DNA from: Villigracilis sp900696595
GTDB lineage: Bacteria; Chloroflexota; Anaerolineae; Anaerolineales; Villigracilaceae
Direction of reading: 5' to 3'
Length of the DNA: 64,000 bases
Assembly (NCBI GenBank): GCA_030263615.1
Contig: SZPH01000001.1
Location: 1 to 64,000 of the forward strand
The position numbers and the translations under genes were made by a program. The notes beneath the pieces are model-generated. The model ran no database searches and was not told the origin of the DNA. It saw only the letters and a list, made by a program, of their open reading frames with translations. Below, piece by piece: positions 33,592-41,426 of this stretch; positions within the stretch are counted from its first letter, which is position 1, and every line of letters begins with the position of its first letter.

Positions 33592-34440
33592 TCAGGCGTT
33601 CAATAACTCCGTCTTGAATTTTGTCACATCCGGGCCGCGATCCTTCAATGAAGGCACTTCGATCAGTTTCGCGCCAAGACGGTCAGGGCGGTTGGCGACC
33701 AGTTCGCGGTCTTTGAGGGGGTAAAAATATTCGACCGATTGCTCCAGCCGCGACTTGAGTTTTTCGCTCAGGATACCCAGATTGGAAGGCGGGACTACAA
33801 GGATGAATTCGGCGGGACCGAGATGTCCCAAAAAATCCTCGGGGCGGCTGAACTCACGGATGGTGTTTGCGATCATCAGGCTGACCGCCCTCATCACGTC
33901 GTCCGATGCGACAAAGCCATACGTTTCGCGAAACGCGCCCATGTTCAGAAGGGATACGAATAAGAGCGAGGATGATTCCTTCCCAAGAGCTTCGGATAAT
34001 TTTTCGTCCACCAACGCGCCTTCCGGCAACCCGGTGACGGGGTTGGTCAGGGAACCCTGGCTGACCCGATTGAGCGCGTTCCGCACGCGCAGGCGCAGTT
34101 CCTGGACGTCAAATGGCTTGGTGATGTAATCGTCGGCGCCGATCTCGAGTCCTTGTAACTTGTCGGAGCGGTCGCGTTTTTCGGTTAAAAAAATTATGGG
34201 AATGTCCGCTGTGCGGCGGTCTTTGCGCAGGCGGCTGGCGACTTCGTAGCCGTCAATGTCGGGCAAGCGAATATCAAGAATCGCCAGATCGGGATTGACC
34301 TGCAGGGCGGAGCGCACCCCGTCTTCGCCCCAGTTGACCGTGAAGACCTCGTATTCCTGCGAGCGGAAATATTTCGTAAGCATTTCAGCCACGTCGGGGT
34401 CGTCTTCGACGATAAGGATTTTCGACTTTGTGTCCGCCAT
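33592..34440 (-). CDS. Response regulator with degenerate GGDEF output domain
   Basis: 282 residues. An N-terminal receiver domain (about 5-125) has the acidic pair ED at 11-13, phospho-acceptor Asp in LAILDIRLPD near 55, and the conserved Lys in ITKPFD. The C-terminal half matches a GGDEF fold (NPVTGLPEGALVDEKL start), but the signature is GPAEF in place of GGDEF, so cyclase activity is unlikely; it may bind nucleotide or be a pure output module. It sits 16 bp after the V4R-like gene. No histidine kinase is encoded nearby. Confidence 0.88.
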   Translation of the reverse strand: MADTKSKILIVEDDPDVAEMLTKYFRSQEYEVFTVNWGEDGVRSALQVNPDLAILDIRLPDIDGYEVASRLRKDRRTADIPIIFLTEKRDRSDKLQGLEIGADDYITKPFDVQELRLRVRNALNRVSQGSLTNPVTGLPEGALVDEKLSEALGKESSSLLFVSLLNMGAFRETYGFVASDDVMRAVSLMIANTIREFSRPEDFLGHLGPAEFILVVPPSNLGILSEKLKSRLEQSVEYFYPLKDRELVANRPDRLGAKLIEVPSLKDRGPDVTKFKTELLNA

Positions 34441-34456
34441 GCCCGCGCCTTGTCTT

Positions 34457-35092
34457 TTAGGAAATGGGTTCTTTTTGCACGATGAATTCGCAGACTGGGT
34501 CGCCCATCGCCACGCACTTGGACTCGTTCACGCGAAACTCGTTGCCGCCGGAGACCCATTTCAGGCTTTCCTGCAACAAGCCGGTGGAAATGAAGCAAAC
34601 CGGTTTGTCCACTCCGGTGCGACCCCAGCAACACGGGCATTTGTGGATCGTCCACACCCATTCGGTATCCTTCTCCTCGACGGTGGTTTGCTGGTCGCTT
34701 AACTGGGTAAAGATCTTGGCGAAGGCGGGCAAGCCGATGCGGAGTTTGGATTGAAGCGGAAGGACGACAAACGCAAGGTCAGCCGCGCCAGCCAGGGCTC
34801 CGAAATTCCGAAGAGCGTCGGCAAACGTGGCGCGCCCGGCGCGCAGGGCAAGTCCGCGTCCGCCGCGCGGACCGTACATTTCTTCCAAGGCGGAGCCAAT
34901 TGCGGAAAGTTCCGCAAAATCGAATCCCTTATCCAAATTGTCGGGAGGGTAGTTTTCGATGTAGTGGCTCAACCCGCCAAGGTTGAGGATGGCGTTCAAT
35001 CCATTTTTACCCATCACTTCTTCGAGGGATTTGATGGTGATCAAGCCGAACTTGTTGGGATAATACAAACCAGATTTTTGGATGGGGCTCAT
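34457..35092 (-). CDS. V4R-like (4-vinyl reductase fold) sensor protein
   Basis: 211 residues. The C-terminal region with CPCCWGR (about 151-157) and NESKCVAMGDPVCEFIV (about 190-206) matches the cysteine-rich end of V4R domains, which bind small hydrophobic ligands or zinc. N-terminal LITIKSLEEVMGKNGLNAIL is helical. It lies 10 bp downstream of a roadblock gene and 16 bp upstream of a response regulator, which suggests a sensory role. The domain call is from motif form only; ligand unknown. Confidence 0.7.
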   Translation of the reverse strand: MSPIQKSGLYYPNKFGLITIKSLEEVMGKNGLNAILNLGGLSHYIENYPPDNLDKGFDFAELSAIGSALEEMYGPRGGRGLALRAGRATFADALRNFGALAGAADLAFVVLPLQSKLRIGLPAFAKIFTQLSDQQTTVEEKDTEWVWTIHKCPCCWGRTGVDKPVCFISTGLLQESLKWVSGGNEFRVNESKCVAMGDPVCEFIVQKEPIS

Positions 35093-35102
35093 AATGACTC
35101 CA

Positions 35103-35474
35103 TTAAATCAACTTCGCCAGATCTTCGGCGGCGCGTCGCATATCGAGGAAGATCAGGCCAAGCCTGGCTTGCTCGCGTACCAGGGCGGTCAGAACCGCTT
35201 CCTCCCCCACAGAGATCAGGACCACATACCCCTTCAAGCCTTTGATATAAACCTGTTCGAGCGAGCCGCGCCCCAACTCCCCGGCGATACGCTCGCCCAG
35301 CGACAACATCGCCGCAGACATGGCGGAGACACGATCTTCCTCCACGCCCTGGGGCAGGGCTGAGGCGATGCTCAATCCGTCCACGCTGACGATTGCCGAG
35401 GCTTCGATATCTGGCGATGACGCCTGTAGTTCGCGCAGGCGGTCCACCATTTGCTGTGTGCGATTCTTTGACAA
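35103..35474 (-). CDS. Roadblock/LC7 domain protein, second copy
   Basis: 123 residues. The start is TTG at 35474-35472, decided by a perfect AGGAGG 6 bp upstream (35481-35486) and by alignment with the paralogue at 13837-14211. The centre is nearly identical to that paralogue (AMSAAMLSLGERI); the ligand-facing end differs (LKGYVVLISVGEEAVL). It heads an operon with the V4R-like sensor, receiver protein and DPM1-like transferase and has a strong promoter. A MglB-like regulatory role is an inference. Confidence 0.9.
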   Translation of the reverse strand: MSKNRTQQMVDRLRELQASSPDIEASAIVSVDGLSIASALPQGVEEDRVSAMSAAMLSLGERIAGELGRGSLEQVYIKGLKGYVVLISVGEEAVLTALVREQARLGLIFLDMRRAAEDLAKLI

Positions 35475-35541
35475 GCCAGCCCTCCTGGGGAAATGTTTAC
35501 GCCCCAAGAATATCAGGACGTTGTTTACAAACGATGAAACA

Positions 35542-35570
35542 ATTTTAGAACATGGCTTTCATTGTGTCAA
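35542..35570 (-). promoter_or_regulatory. Strong promoter of the roadblock operon
   Basis: On the minus strand TTGACA (35565-35570), 17-nt spacer, TAAAAT (35542-35547). Confidence 0.8.
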
Positions 35571-35641
35571 GTTCGTTGTCGCGCGGTTTACAAAAGGGCA
35601 AGGCAATTCGGGTTGATTTCGCCGCCGCGCATCAAGTTATA

Positions 35642-35670
35642 TTGACAACCCCATACCCTCGTGATAAACT
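35642..35670 (+). promoter_or_regulatory. Promoter of tRNA-Asp
   Basis: TTGACA (35642-35647), 17-nt spacer, TAAACT (35665-35670), 18 bp before the tRNA. Confidence 0.75.
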
Positions 35671-35688
35671 ACCGCCGCTTAACCAATT

Positions 35689-35765
35689 GGTCTCGTGGTG
35701 TAGCGGCCTAACATGCGGCCCTGTCAAGGCCGAGATCGCGGGTTCGAATCCCGTCGGGACCGCCA
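35689..35765 (+). tRNA. tRNA-Asp (GTC)
   Basis: The 77-nt cloverleaf has the acceptor pair GGTCTCG/CGGGACC, a D-arm, the anticodon loop CTGTCAA with GTC at 35723-35725, the T-loop GGTTCGAATCC and an encoded CCA end. Confidence 0.97.
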
Positions 35766-35798
35766 AATAAATCGCCTTCGCGGGCGGTTTATTTTTTT
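35765..35798 (+). terminator. Terminator after tRNA-Asp
   Basis: AAATAAA-T-CGCC (35765-35776) pairs with GGCG-G-TTTATTT (35783-35794), loop TTCGCG, followed by Ts. Confidence 0.75.
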
Positions 35799-35823
35799 CA
35801 TGCAAGCCGACTTATAGTACAAT
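35795..35823 (+). promoter_or_regulatory. Possible promoter of tRNA-Leu
   Basis: TTTTCA, 17-nt spacer, TACAAT (35818-35823), 10 bp before the tRNA. Confidence 0.45.
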
Positions 35824-35833
35824 ACAAATTGCC

Positions 35834-35917
35834 GGGGCGATGGCGGAATCGGCAGACGCAACAGACTTAAAATCTGTCGGTGGCGACACCGTGAGGGTTC
35901 GACCCCCTCTCGCCCCA
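35834..35917 (+). tRNA. tRNA-Leu (TAA)
   Basis: Acceptor GGGGCGA/TCGCCCC, anticodon stem ACAGA/TCTGT with loop CTTAAAA (anticodon TAA at 35868-35870), a long variable arm as in class II tRNAs, T-loop GGTTCGACCCC. The CCA is not encoded, unlike the neighbouring tRNA-Asp. Confidence 0.96.
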
Positions 35918-35927
35918 TTCCATATAA

Positions 35928-36002
35928 TGGCATTGCGAGCGGCGGGAGCGAAGCAATTTCCACAGTCAAAAGATTGCTTCGGTTTTCGCTCTTGCAATGG
36001 CA
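35928..36002. repeat. Dispersed repeat with CGAAGCAATCT arms, copy 3
   Basis: TGGCATTGCGAGCGG at the left, TTGCAATGGCA at the right, inner CGAAGCAATTTCC and AGATTGCTTCGG. It begins 11 bp after tRNA-Leu and ends 20 bp before the dGTPase-like gene. Confidence 0.8.
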
Positions 36003-36022
36003 TCTTTAGATAGAAGGAAGTT

Positions 36023-37174
36023 ATGTTTTTCACGCGCCAGCAATTGGAAGAGATCGAGGATCATGGCCTTGCCCCATACGGAATGCGGAGCAGGGACACG
36101 AAAGGACGCGCATACCTCGACGCAGAACCTGAATATCGCACGTCCTTCCAGCGCGACCGGGACCGCATTCTTCACACCACCGCCTTTCGCCGCCTTGAAT
36201 ACAAGACGCAAGTCTTCATCAATTTCGAAGGCGATCACTTCCGCACGCGGCTCACTCACACGCTCGAAGTCGCCCAGATCGGGCGCACGCTTGCCCGCGC
36301 CCTCGGCGGGAATGAAGACCTGGTCGAAGCGATCTGCCTCGCGCACGACCTCGGACATTCCCCGTTCGGTCATTCCGGCGAAGTGGCTCTGGCCCGCCTG
36401 ATGAAGGATTTTGGCGGGTTCGATCACAACAAACAATCCCTGCGCATCGTCACGGAACTCGAACAGCGTTATCCCGAATTCCCTGGTTTGAACCTGACCT
36501 GGGAGGTTCGCGAAGGGATGGTCAAGCACGAATCGGAGTACGACATTTCGGACGCTCGCGATTACAACCCCGAATTGCGCGGCAACCTCGAAACGCAGAT
36601 CGCCAATGTCGCCGACGAACTCGCATACACCACGCACGATCTCGACGACGGCTTGCGTTCCGGGATGCTCACTCCGCAAATGATGGATGGGATCGCCCTC
36701 TGGGAGATCCTGCGCGAGACCTTCAATTGGCGCGGAGCGCTCCTGGGCGATATGGAACGCCACCGCATGATCCGCCACCTCGTCGGTTTGCTCGTCACGG
36801 ACATGGTCAAAAGCGCCGATGAACGGTTAAGAGCGGGTAAGGTCAACTCCGTCGCTGAAATCCAAAAATTAAAATACAACGTCGTCGGCTACAGCGAAGA
36901 GACGCAGAGGAGAAACCGGGAATTGAAAGACCTGTTGTATAAAAGACTCTATCGTCATTATCGCGTTGTGCGGATGCAGGTAAAAGCCGAGCGCATCATT
37001 TCCGACCTGTTCAACGCCTATCGCGCCGAGCCGGCGATCCTGCCCGACCACGTTCAGTTCTTCATCGAAAAACGGGGGCTGGAGCGCACCATCTGCGATT
37101 ATATTGCAGGCATGACCGATCGGTACGCTGTCGAAGAACACCAGAAGTTGTTCAACCCCGCCGAGAAACCGTAA
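36023..37174 (+). CDS. Deoxyguanosinetriphosphate triphosphohydrolase-like HD protein
   Basis: 383 residues. HD-domain metal ligands are visible in RLTHTLEVAQIGRTLA (His) and CLAHDLGHSPFGHSGE (His-Asp and two more His), with the family start DRDRILHTTAFRRLEYKTQVF and the distal Asp in THDLDDGL. It hydrolyses dNTPs to deoxynucleosides and triphosphate, controlling nucleotide pools. The length fits the shorter dGTPase-like type (dgt-like protein, about 380 residues) and not E. coli Dgt (about 505). A AAGGAAG site precedes the ATG. Confidence 0.95.
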   Translation: MFFTRQQLEEIEDHGLAPYGMRSRDTKGRAYLDAEPEYRTSFQRDRDRILHTTAFRRLEYKTQVFINFEGDHFRTRLTHTLEVAQIGRTLARALGGNEDLVEAICLAHDLGHSPFGHSGEVALARLMKDFGGFDHNKQSLRIVTELEQRYPEFPGLNLTWEVREGMVKHESEYDISDARDYNPELRGNLETQIANVADELAYTTHDLDDGLRSGMLTPQMMDGIALWEILRETFNWRGALLGDMERHRMIRHLVGLLVTDMVKSADERLRAGKVNSVAEIQKLKYNVVGYSEETQRRNRELKDLLYKRLYRHYRVVRMQVKAERIISDLFNAYRAEPAILPDHVQFFIEKRGLERTICDYIAGMTDRYAVEEHQKLFNPAEKP

Positions 37175-37245
37175 GAAACTGTTGTTTCGCCAGGGGGACT
37201 GCGCAAAACCCGCTCCCCCAAGTTAAATAACGAAAGGAACCGCCC

Positions 37246-37707
37246 ATGACCCCAGCCAATTATTTGACTCCCGAAGGCGAGGCGAAACTCAAAGCCGAGC
37301 TTGAGGACTTAAAAGGACCGCGCCGCGAAGAACTGGCGCAGCGCCTGCGTTCCGCCATCCAAATGGGAGACCTCTCTGAAAACGCCGATTATCATAAGGC
37401 GAAGGAGGATCAGGGCTTTCTCGAAGGGCGCATCCAGGAGATCGAAGCCTTGTTGAGGAACGCCGTCATCATCGAAAAAACGACATCCGACGTCGTATCC
37501 ATTGGCTCGCATGTCACGATCCAGGAGGGGCGCGAGGAACCGGAAACCTATCACATCGTCGGTCCCGCGGAAGCCGACCCGCGCAATGGAAGGATTTCGC
37601 ACGAGTCACCGATCGGTATTGCCTTGATGGACAAGAAAGTCGGACAGGTCGCGGAAGCCGAAACCCCCGGCGGGAAGATCAAATTCAAGATCGTCAGGAT
37701 CGAGTAA
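37246..37707 (+). CDS. greA: Transcription elongation factor GreA
   Basis: 153 residues. The N-terminal coiled coil (YLTPEGEAKLKAELEDLK) carries the acidic tip GDLSENADYHKAKEDQ that reaches the polymerase active site, and the C-terminal domain ends ETPGGKIKFKIVRIE. It rescues backtracked RNA polymerase by stimulating RNA cleavage. An AGGAA site precedes the ATG. It lies 71 bp after the dGTPase-like gene and is followed by a terminator. Confidence 0.98.
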   Translation: MTPANYLTPEGEAKLKAELEDLKGPRREELAQRLRSAIQMGDLSENADYHKAKEDQGFLEGRIQEIEALLRNAVIIEKTTSDVVSIGSHVTIQEGREEPETYHIVGPAEADPRNGRISHESPIGIALMDKKVGQVAEAETPGGKIKFKIVRIE

Positions 37708-37731
37708 ATAATCCCTCCTTGCCGAGAAAAA

Positions 37732-37770
37732 AACGCCGGATGTCCAAAGATGGCATCCGGCGTTCGATTT
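37732..37770 (+). terminator. Terminator after greA
   Basis: A perfect 11-bp stem: AACGCCGGATG (37732-37742) with CATCCGGCGTT (37754-37764), then CGATTT. The U-run is short. Confidence 0.7.
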
Positions 37771-37798
37771 AATAGTTCTCTTCACCACATGGACATGT

Positions 37799-38311
37799 TC
37801 ACGTCGCCGTCGCCCTTGCCAGCGCGGTTGCGCCCAATATCAAGGCGGAAAGGAGCAGATTTATTCTCAACAACAGGGTCTCGCGTTTTTGCAGGCGGGC
37901 GAGTTCGCGCTCGTCGGCTCTGTCTTTTTTCAGTAGGATGCGCTGGATGGCGGGGATCACTTCCCATGTCTGGACCGCGCTTACGATCGCCATTATCAAT
38001 GCGGCGCTGTGTTTGAAAAGAATGGCTAGCGACCATTGCCCGCTGATGGAGAGGAATCCGTCATAATGCGGGCTTGTGCTGAGTTGAAAAAGCCCGGTTA
38101 CGAGCAGGGCGCCCATGCAGAACCAGGCAAGCGGTTCGAGCCGTTTTTGCAGGGCGGAGACCAGCCTGAGTTGATCCGTCAAATTCAAAGCGCGTTTTGA
38201 AGCGGGCAGGAAAAGCAGATTGATCGCCGCCAGGCTCCCGATCCATATCACAGTGGCGAGCATATGTAGCCAGTAAATCGCCGCCAACACCGGCGTCGAA
38301 GGCGCGCTCAT
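37799..38311 (-). CDS. CopD-like four-helix membrane protein
   Basis: 170 residues from ATG 38311, 4 bp after the TPR gene; the longer reading overlaps that gene and is Arg/Pro-rich. Four membrane helices are predicted (YWLHMLATVIWIGSLAAINL, FCMGALLVTGLFQL, SLAILFKHSAALIMAIVSAV, LLLRINLLLSALILGATAL). The first helix with HMLATVIWIG and His at helix 3 resemble the CopD/DUF2269-like group, which includes copper and haem-binding membrane proteins. Function unknown. Confidence 0.7.
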   Translation of the reverse strand: MSAPSTPVLAAIYWLHMLATVIWIGSLAAINLLFLPASKRALNLTDQLRLVSALQKRLEPLAWFCMGALLVTGLFQLSTSPHYDGFLSISGQWSLAILFKHSAALIMAIVSAVQTWEVIPAIQRILLKKDRADERELARLQKRETLLLRINLLLSALILGATALARATAT

Positions 38312-38315
38312 CGGG

Positions 38316-39422
38316 CTACGGACCGGGGGAGGGGGTTTCGACGGGAACCTCCGACGTCGCTTCCGGCGGAACTTCGGTCGCCGGATAGCAATTGGCATAA
38401 GCCTGATTCTGGCGTGTCAGGCTGGCTTCGTCCAATTGACCCGCGCCCGCCGCTTTGGAATAAACATCGTATGCCGCGCAGAACTCCGAGGCGTTGAAGA
38501 GTTCTTCCGCGTAGCGCAACGAGGCGATCACATATCGCTGATTTGCGTTCATCGTCCCGTCCCACATCGCGGGCCATCCGGCGGCGACCTGCTCGAAGTA
38601 ACTCGCCGCCTGTTCCCAATCGAGCTCCCAGAAACTTGCGCCCGTCAGGTAGGCGCGCGCGCCGTCGCGCAAACCGATCGCTGTGTTGTCGAGCGGCCCG
38701 AACCGCTCGGCGAGCGTCAGAAAATAGATGCCGCCTTCGAGATTGCCTTCCTTCGTGATGAGATCGTGTCCCTTGTTGCGCAATGCAAAGTAATACATGC
38801 CGTCCACCTGCGCGGCTTTGTAATTCGGGTCCAGTTTGCGGATGGTGTCGAGCGCGGTCAATGCCCCAGTCCAATCCTGGGCGCGGATGAGTTCCTGCGC
38901 GCGCGCGTAAGCGTTTTCCGCGCCGCTGAAATCGGGCGTGGCTGTCGCGGTGGGGGCGGGCGTCGGCGTGGGAATGTTGCTCAACACCAACACCTCGGTC
39001 AATTTTTCCTGCGCGCCGGGAAAGTTCGGGTCCTTCTGAATGATGTACTCGAGACGGATGCGGGCGTTTTCATAACGCCCAAATTGAATGTCAACCAGCG
39101 CGAACGAAAACTGCTGCGACAGATCGCGCGCAAGATTGGCGTTCTCCGCGTTCACGCGGGCTTTTATGCCCGAACTATAACCGCCGAATCCTCCCAGTGC
39201 GATGAGCAGAATGAAACCCAGGATGCCTGTCAGAATGGATTTCCGTCTCGACGTTTTTTTCGTTGGAGGAGCGGTCTTCGGTTCTTCCGCCGCCGGAACC
39301 GGGTTCTCCTCCCCGGACAATTTGCGCGGCTGGGTGTCGTCCGCCTTATACGCTTTCATCTTTTTCGTGCTGTCGTTCTCAACAGGCTTGCTGGATTGTG
39401 TGGATTCTAATTCTTCAGACAT
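38316..39422 (-). CDS. Single-pass membrane protein with TPR repeats
   Basis: 368 residues. A charged cytosolic N-terminus (about 1-60) rich in Ser/Thr/Lys precedes one membrane helix (ILTGILGFILLIALGGFGGY, about 65-85). The outer part holds TPR-like helices (ARIRLEYIIQKDPNFPGAQEKL; ALTALDTIRKLDPNYKAA), interrupted by a TPTPAPTATATP linker, and an acidic Pro-rich tail. It is likely a scaffold or assembly protein outside the membrane. Cotranscribed with the CopD-like gene. Function unknown. Confidence 0.75.
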   Translation of the reverse strand: MSEELESTQSSKPVENDSTKKMKAYKADDTQPRKLSGEENPVPAAEEPKTAPPTKKTSRRKSILTGILGFILLIALGGFGGYSSGIKARVNAENANLARDLSQQFSFALVDIQFGRYENARIRLEYIIQKDPNFPGAQEKLTEVLVLSNIPTPTPAPTATATPDFSGAENAYARAQELIRAQDWTGALTALDTIRKLDPNYKAAQVDGMYYFALRNKGHDLITKEGNLEGGIYFLTLAERFGPLDNTAIGLRDGARAYLTGASFWELDWEQAASYFEQVAAGWPAMWDGTMNANQRYVIASLRYAEELFNASEFCAAYDVYSKAAGAGQLDEASLTRQNQAYANCYPATEVPPEATSEVPVETPSPGP

Positions 39423-39459
39423 GGGCGTGATTATACATGCTTTTATTTATGTGGGATGT

Positions 39460-39512
39460 CGCGCGCAGGGCGCGTTCTTATACGCGCGCGTTGGCGTTGG
39501 AGAACGCCAATT
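39460..39512. repeat. Dispersed repeat with GTTCTTATACG and GGCGTT-AACGCC motifs
   Basis: GTTCTTATACGCGCG and GGCGTTGGAGAACGCC. A diverged relative is read in frame inside the membrane transferase gene at about 44966-45030. Confidence 0.55.
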
Positions 39513-39519
39513 ATGCAAG

Positions 39520-41025
39520 TTACAACTTTAGAACGACCTTCGCCTCAGACCAGACGAGGGCGAGCGCGATCAAGCCGCCGGCGATCATGCCGATCAGCGC
39601 GGTGACGATGGCTCCGCCGGGCAGATAAAGCGCGATGAGATAGGCAGGGATTCCGCCGACGATTGCGGCGATCAACCCATTGACAATTGCAGTGTTTGTT
39701 CTGAGCGGTTTATGCGTGCGCTTCGCGAGCCAGCCGAAGATGACGATGGCCTCGATTAACAGGGCGATCTCGGCGAAGGCGATGACCGGCGCGCCGATGT
39801 TCCGAAAATACGTCACGCCAAGGATGCCGATGACAAGGAAGATGACAAGTCGGAGCCCGACGGCGTACAGGGGAATCATCGGTTCCTTGCGGGCGTAGAA
39901 GGCGCGGATGGCGATCTCGTGAATCGCGTAGCCGGTCAATGTGGCGAGGTAGGCGCGGGTCGTCCAGGTGATGAGCCGGGAAATCTCTTCGTCGAAGCCG
40001 AAGATTCCGCGCACGATGGGGTGGATGCCTGCCGCCATCACCGCCGCAATGGGCAGGGTTAATGAGATCAAAGCCCGAAGGGCGCGTTCGATCGAAGCGC
40101 TGAATCCGCTCCAGTCACGTTTCGAGGCGAGTTCCGAGAGGGCGGGCAGCATGGCGGTGGCTATCGCCGTCCCGAGGATCGTCTCCGGCGCTTGCATCAA
40201 CATCCAGCCGTAGGTGAGCGAGGTGATAGCGCCGACCTGGTCAAGGCGCGAGGCGAGATTATCGCGCGCGAGAAAGATGATTTGAATGCCCGTCATGGTG
40301 AGCAAACGCGGCGCCATCAATTTGAGGGCTTCGATCAAACCGGTGTGACGGAGATCAACTTTCGGCGTCCAGCGGAAACCGTACTTGACGAGACCGGGAA
40401 TTTGAATGAGCAGGTGAAGCGCCGCGCCGAGAATGACGCCGTAGACCAAGCCTTGAACGCCGAAGCGCGGCGCGAGAAAGCGCGCGCCGAAGATTTGACC
40501 GATGTTGTACATGCTGGGCGCGAGCGCGGGCAAAATGAAATGCTGGTTGGCTTGCAGCGACGCCATGACCAGACCGCTGATGGAAAAAATAATTGTTCCG
40601 ATCAGGTTGAGGCGCATTAATTCGGCGAGCAGTTTGCGCTGTTCTGCGCCGAAGCCGGGCGCGATGCCGATCTCCGCGTCCACGATCTGCTGGGCGAAGA
40701 CGGCGACGAGGACGGCGGCGGCGCCTGTTGCCAGAAAGCCGACGTTCGCCACGCGCGAGAATAAATCCCATGCGGCGGCGCGGTCTTTGGTTGTGAGATA
40801 TTCGGTGAGCAGCGGAATGAACGCCATACTCAATGCGCCGCCGGAGATCAGCGCGAAGAGCAGGTCGGGCAGGTTGTTGGCGGCGTTGAACGTGTCGAGC
40901 AGGTGGACTTCTTCTGAATATTGGCGCGCCACAACCCCGGCGCGGACGAAGGCGAGAATTTTATCTATGAAGAAGAAGAAGGCGACGGTCAGCGAGTTGC
41001 GGGTGAGGCGGGAGAGGGAGGGCAT
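39520..41025 (-). CDS. murJ: Lipid II flippase MurJ (MviN)
   Basis: 501 residues from ATG 41025; a longer reading crosses an inverted repeat. It has about 13-14 membrane helices and the MviN family landmarks: N-terminal SLTVAFFFFIDKILAFVRAGVVA, NNLPDLLFALISGGALSMAFIPLL, and NLASRLDQVGAITSLTYGWMLMQAPE. It flips lipid-linked peptidoglycan precursor across the membrane, which agrees with the other wall-related genes in the window. Confidence 0.93.
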   Translation of the reverse strand: MPSLSRLTRNSLTVAFFFFIDKILAFVRAGVVARQYSEEVHLLDTFNAANNLPDLLFALISGGALSMAFIPLLTEYLTTKDRAAAWDLFSRVANVGFLATGAAAVLVAVFAQQIVDAEIGIAPGFGAEQRKLLAELMRLNLIGTIIFSISGLVMASLQANQHFILPALAPSMYNIGQIFGARFLAPRFGVQGLVYGVILGAALHLLIQIPGLVKYGFRWTPKVDLRHTGLIEALKLMAPRLLTMTGIQIIFLARDNLASRLDQVGAITSLTYGWMLMQAPETILGTAIATAMLPALSELASKRDWSGFSASIERALRALISLTLPIAAVMAAGIHPIVRGIFGFDEEISRLITWTTRAYLATLTGYAIHEIAIRAFYARKEPMIPLYAVGLRLVIFLVIGILGVTYFRNIGAPVIAFAEIALLIEAIVIFGWLAKRTHKPLRTNTAIVNGLIAAIVGGIPAYLIALYLPGGAIVTALIGMIAGGLIALALVWSEAKVVLKL

Positions 41026-41067
41026 GAAAGGGTCGCGAGGGAATGTGGTCTGCGATCTGTAATTTGT

Positions 41068-41144
41068 ATTACAGCGCAAAGTTGCTCCCGATGACGGGAT
41101 TTTCGCGCAACACGGCGGCTTTGAGCGCGACCTTGCGCTGTAAT
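41068..41144. repeat. Structured inverted repeat between zinc-ribbon gene and murJ
   Basis: Perfect 12-bp outer arms ATTACAGCGCAA (41068-41079) and TTGCGCTGTAAT (41133-41144) enclose an inner stem GTTGC/GCAAC (41081-41085, 41107-41111) capped by CCCG-ATGA-CGGG. It ends 1 bp before the zinc-ribbon stop codon. It may be a terminator-like fold, a mobile repeat or a structured RNA. Confidence 0.7.
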
Positions 41145-41145
41145 G

Positions 41146-41331
41146 TTAGTGACTGACGGGCGATTTGGGGATTTCGACGCCGGGGAGTTTATCGGCGAGC
41201 AGGTGAATTTTGTGAATCATGATGGGGAAGCATTGGACGCAGATGCGCTTTGCCTCGCCTTTGAAGGTCAGGTTTAACAGTGGGATTTGGTCGTCGGTTC
41301 GATCGCAGTTCAGGCATACGGGTGTGTTCAT
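41146..41331 (-). CDS. Small zinc-ribbon protein
   Basis: 61 residues from ATG 41331, chosen for the GGAG site just upstream. Two CxxC pairs, CLNC (6-9) and CVQC (about 33-36), form a treble-clef/zinc-ribbon type metal site, followed by a helix IMIHKIHLLADKL. Tiny proteins of this kind may bind nucleic acid or protein. Family not recognised. Confidence 0.75.
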   Translation of the reverse strand: MNTPVCLNCDRTDDQIPLLNLTFKGEAKRICVQCFPIMIHKIHLLADKLPGVEIPKSPVSH

Positions 41332-41426
41332 TTGTTCATCTCCAAAATTAATATGGCGTTTGACGATAGAGCCCGTCCCGTTCAGGACGGACAAAAACTA
41401 TACCACAAAGAAAAGATGTCCTGCGG

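Noticed and set aside
34457..35092. The V4R-like gene as a selenocysteine or haem protein because of CPCCWGR
   Set aside because: No UGA is present and no CxxCH haem motif exists.
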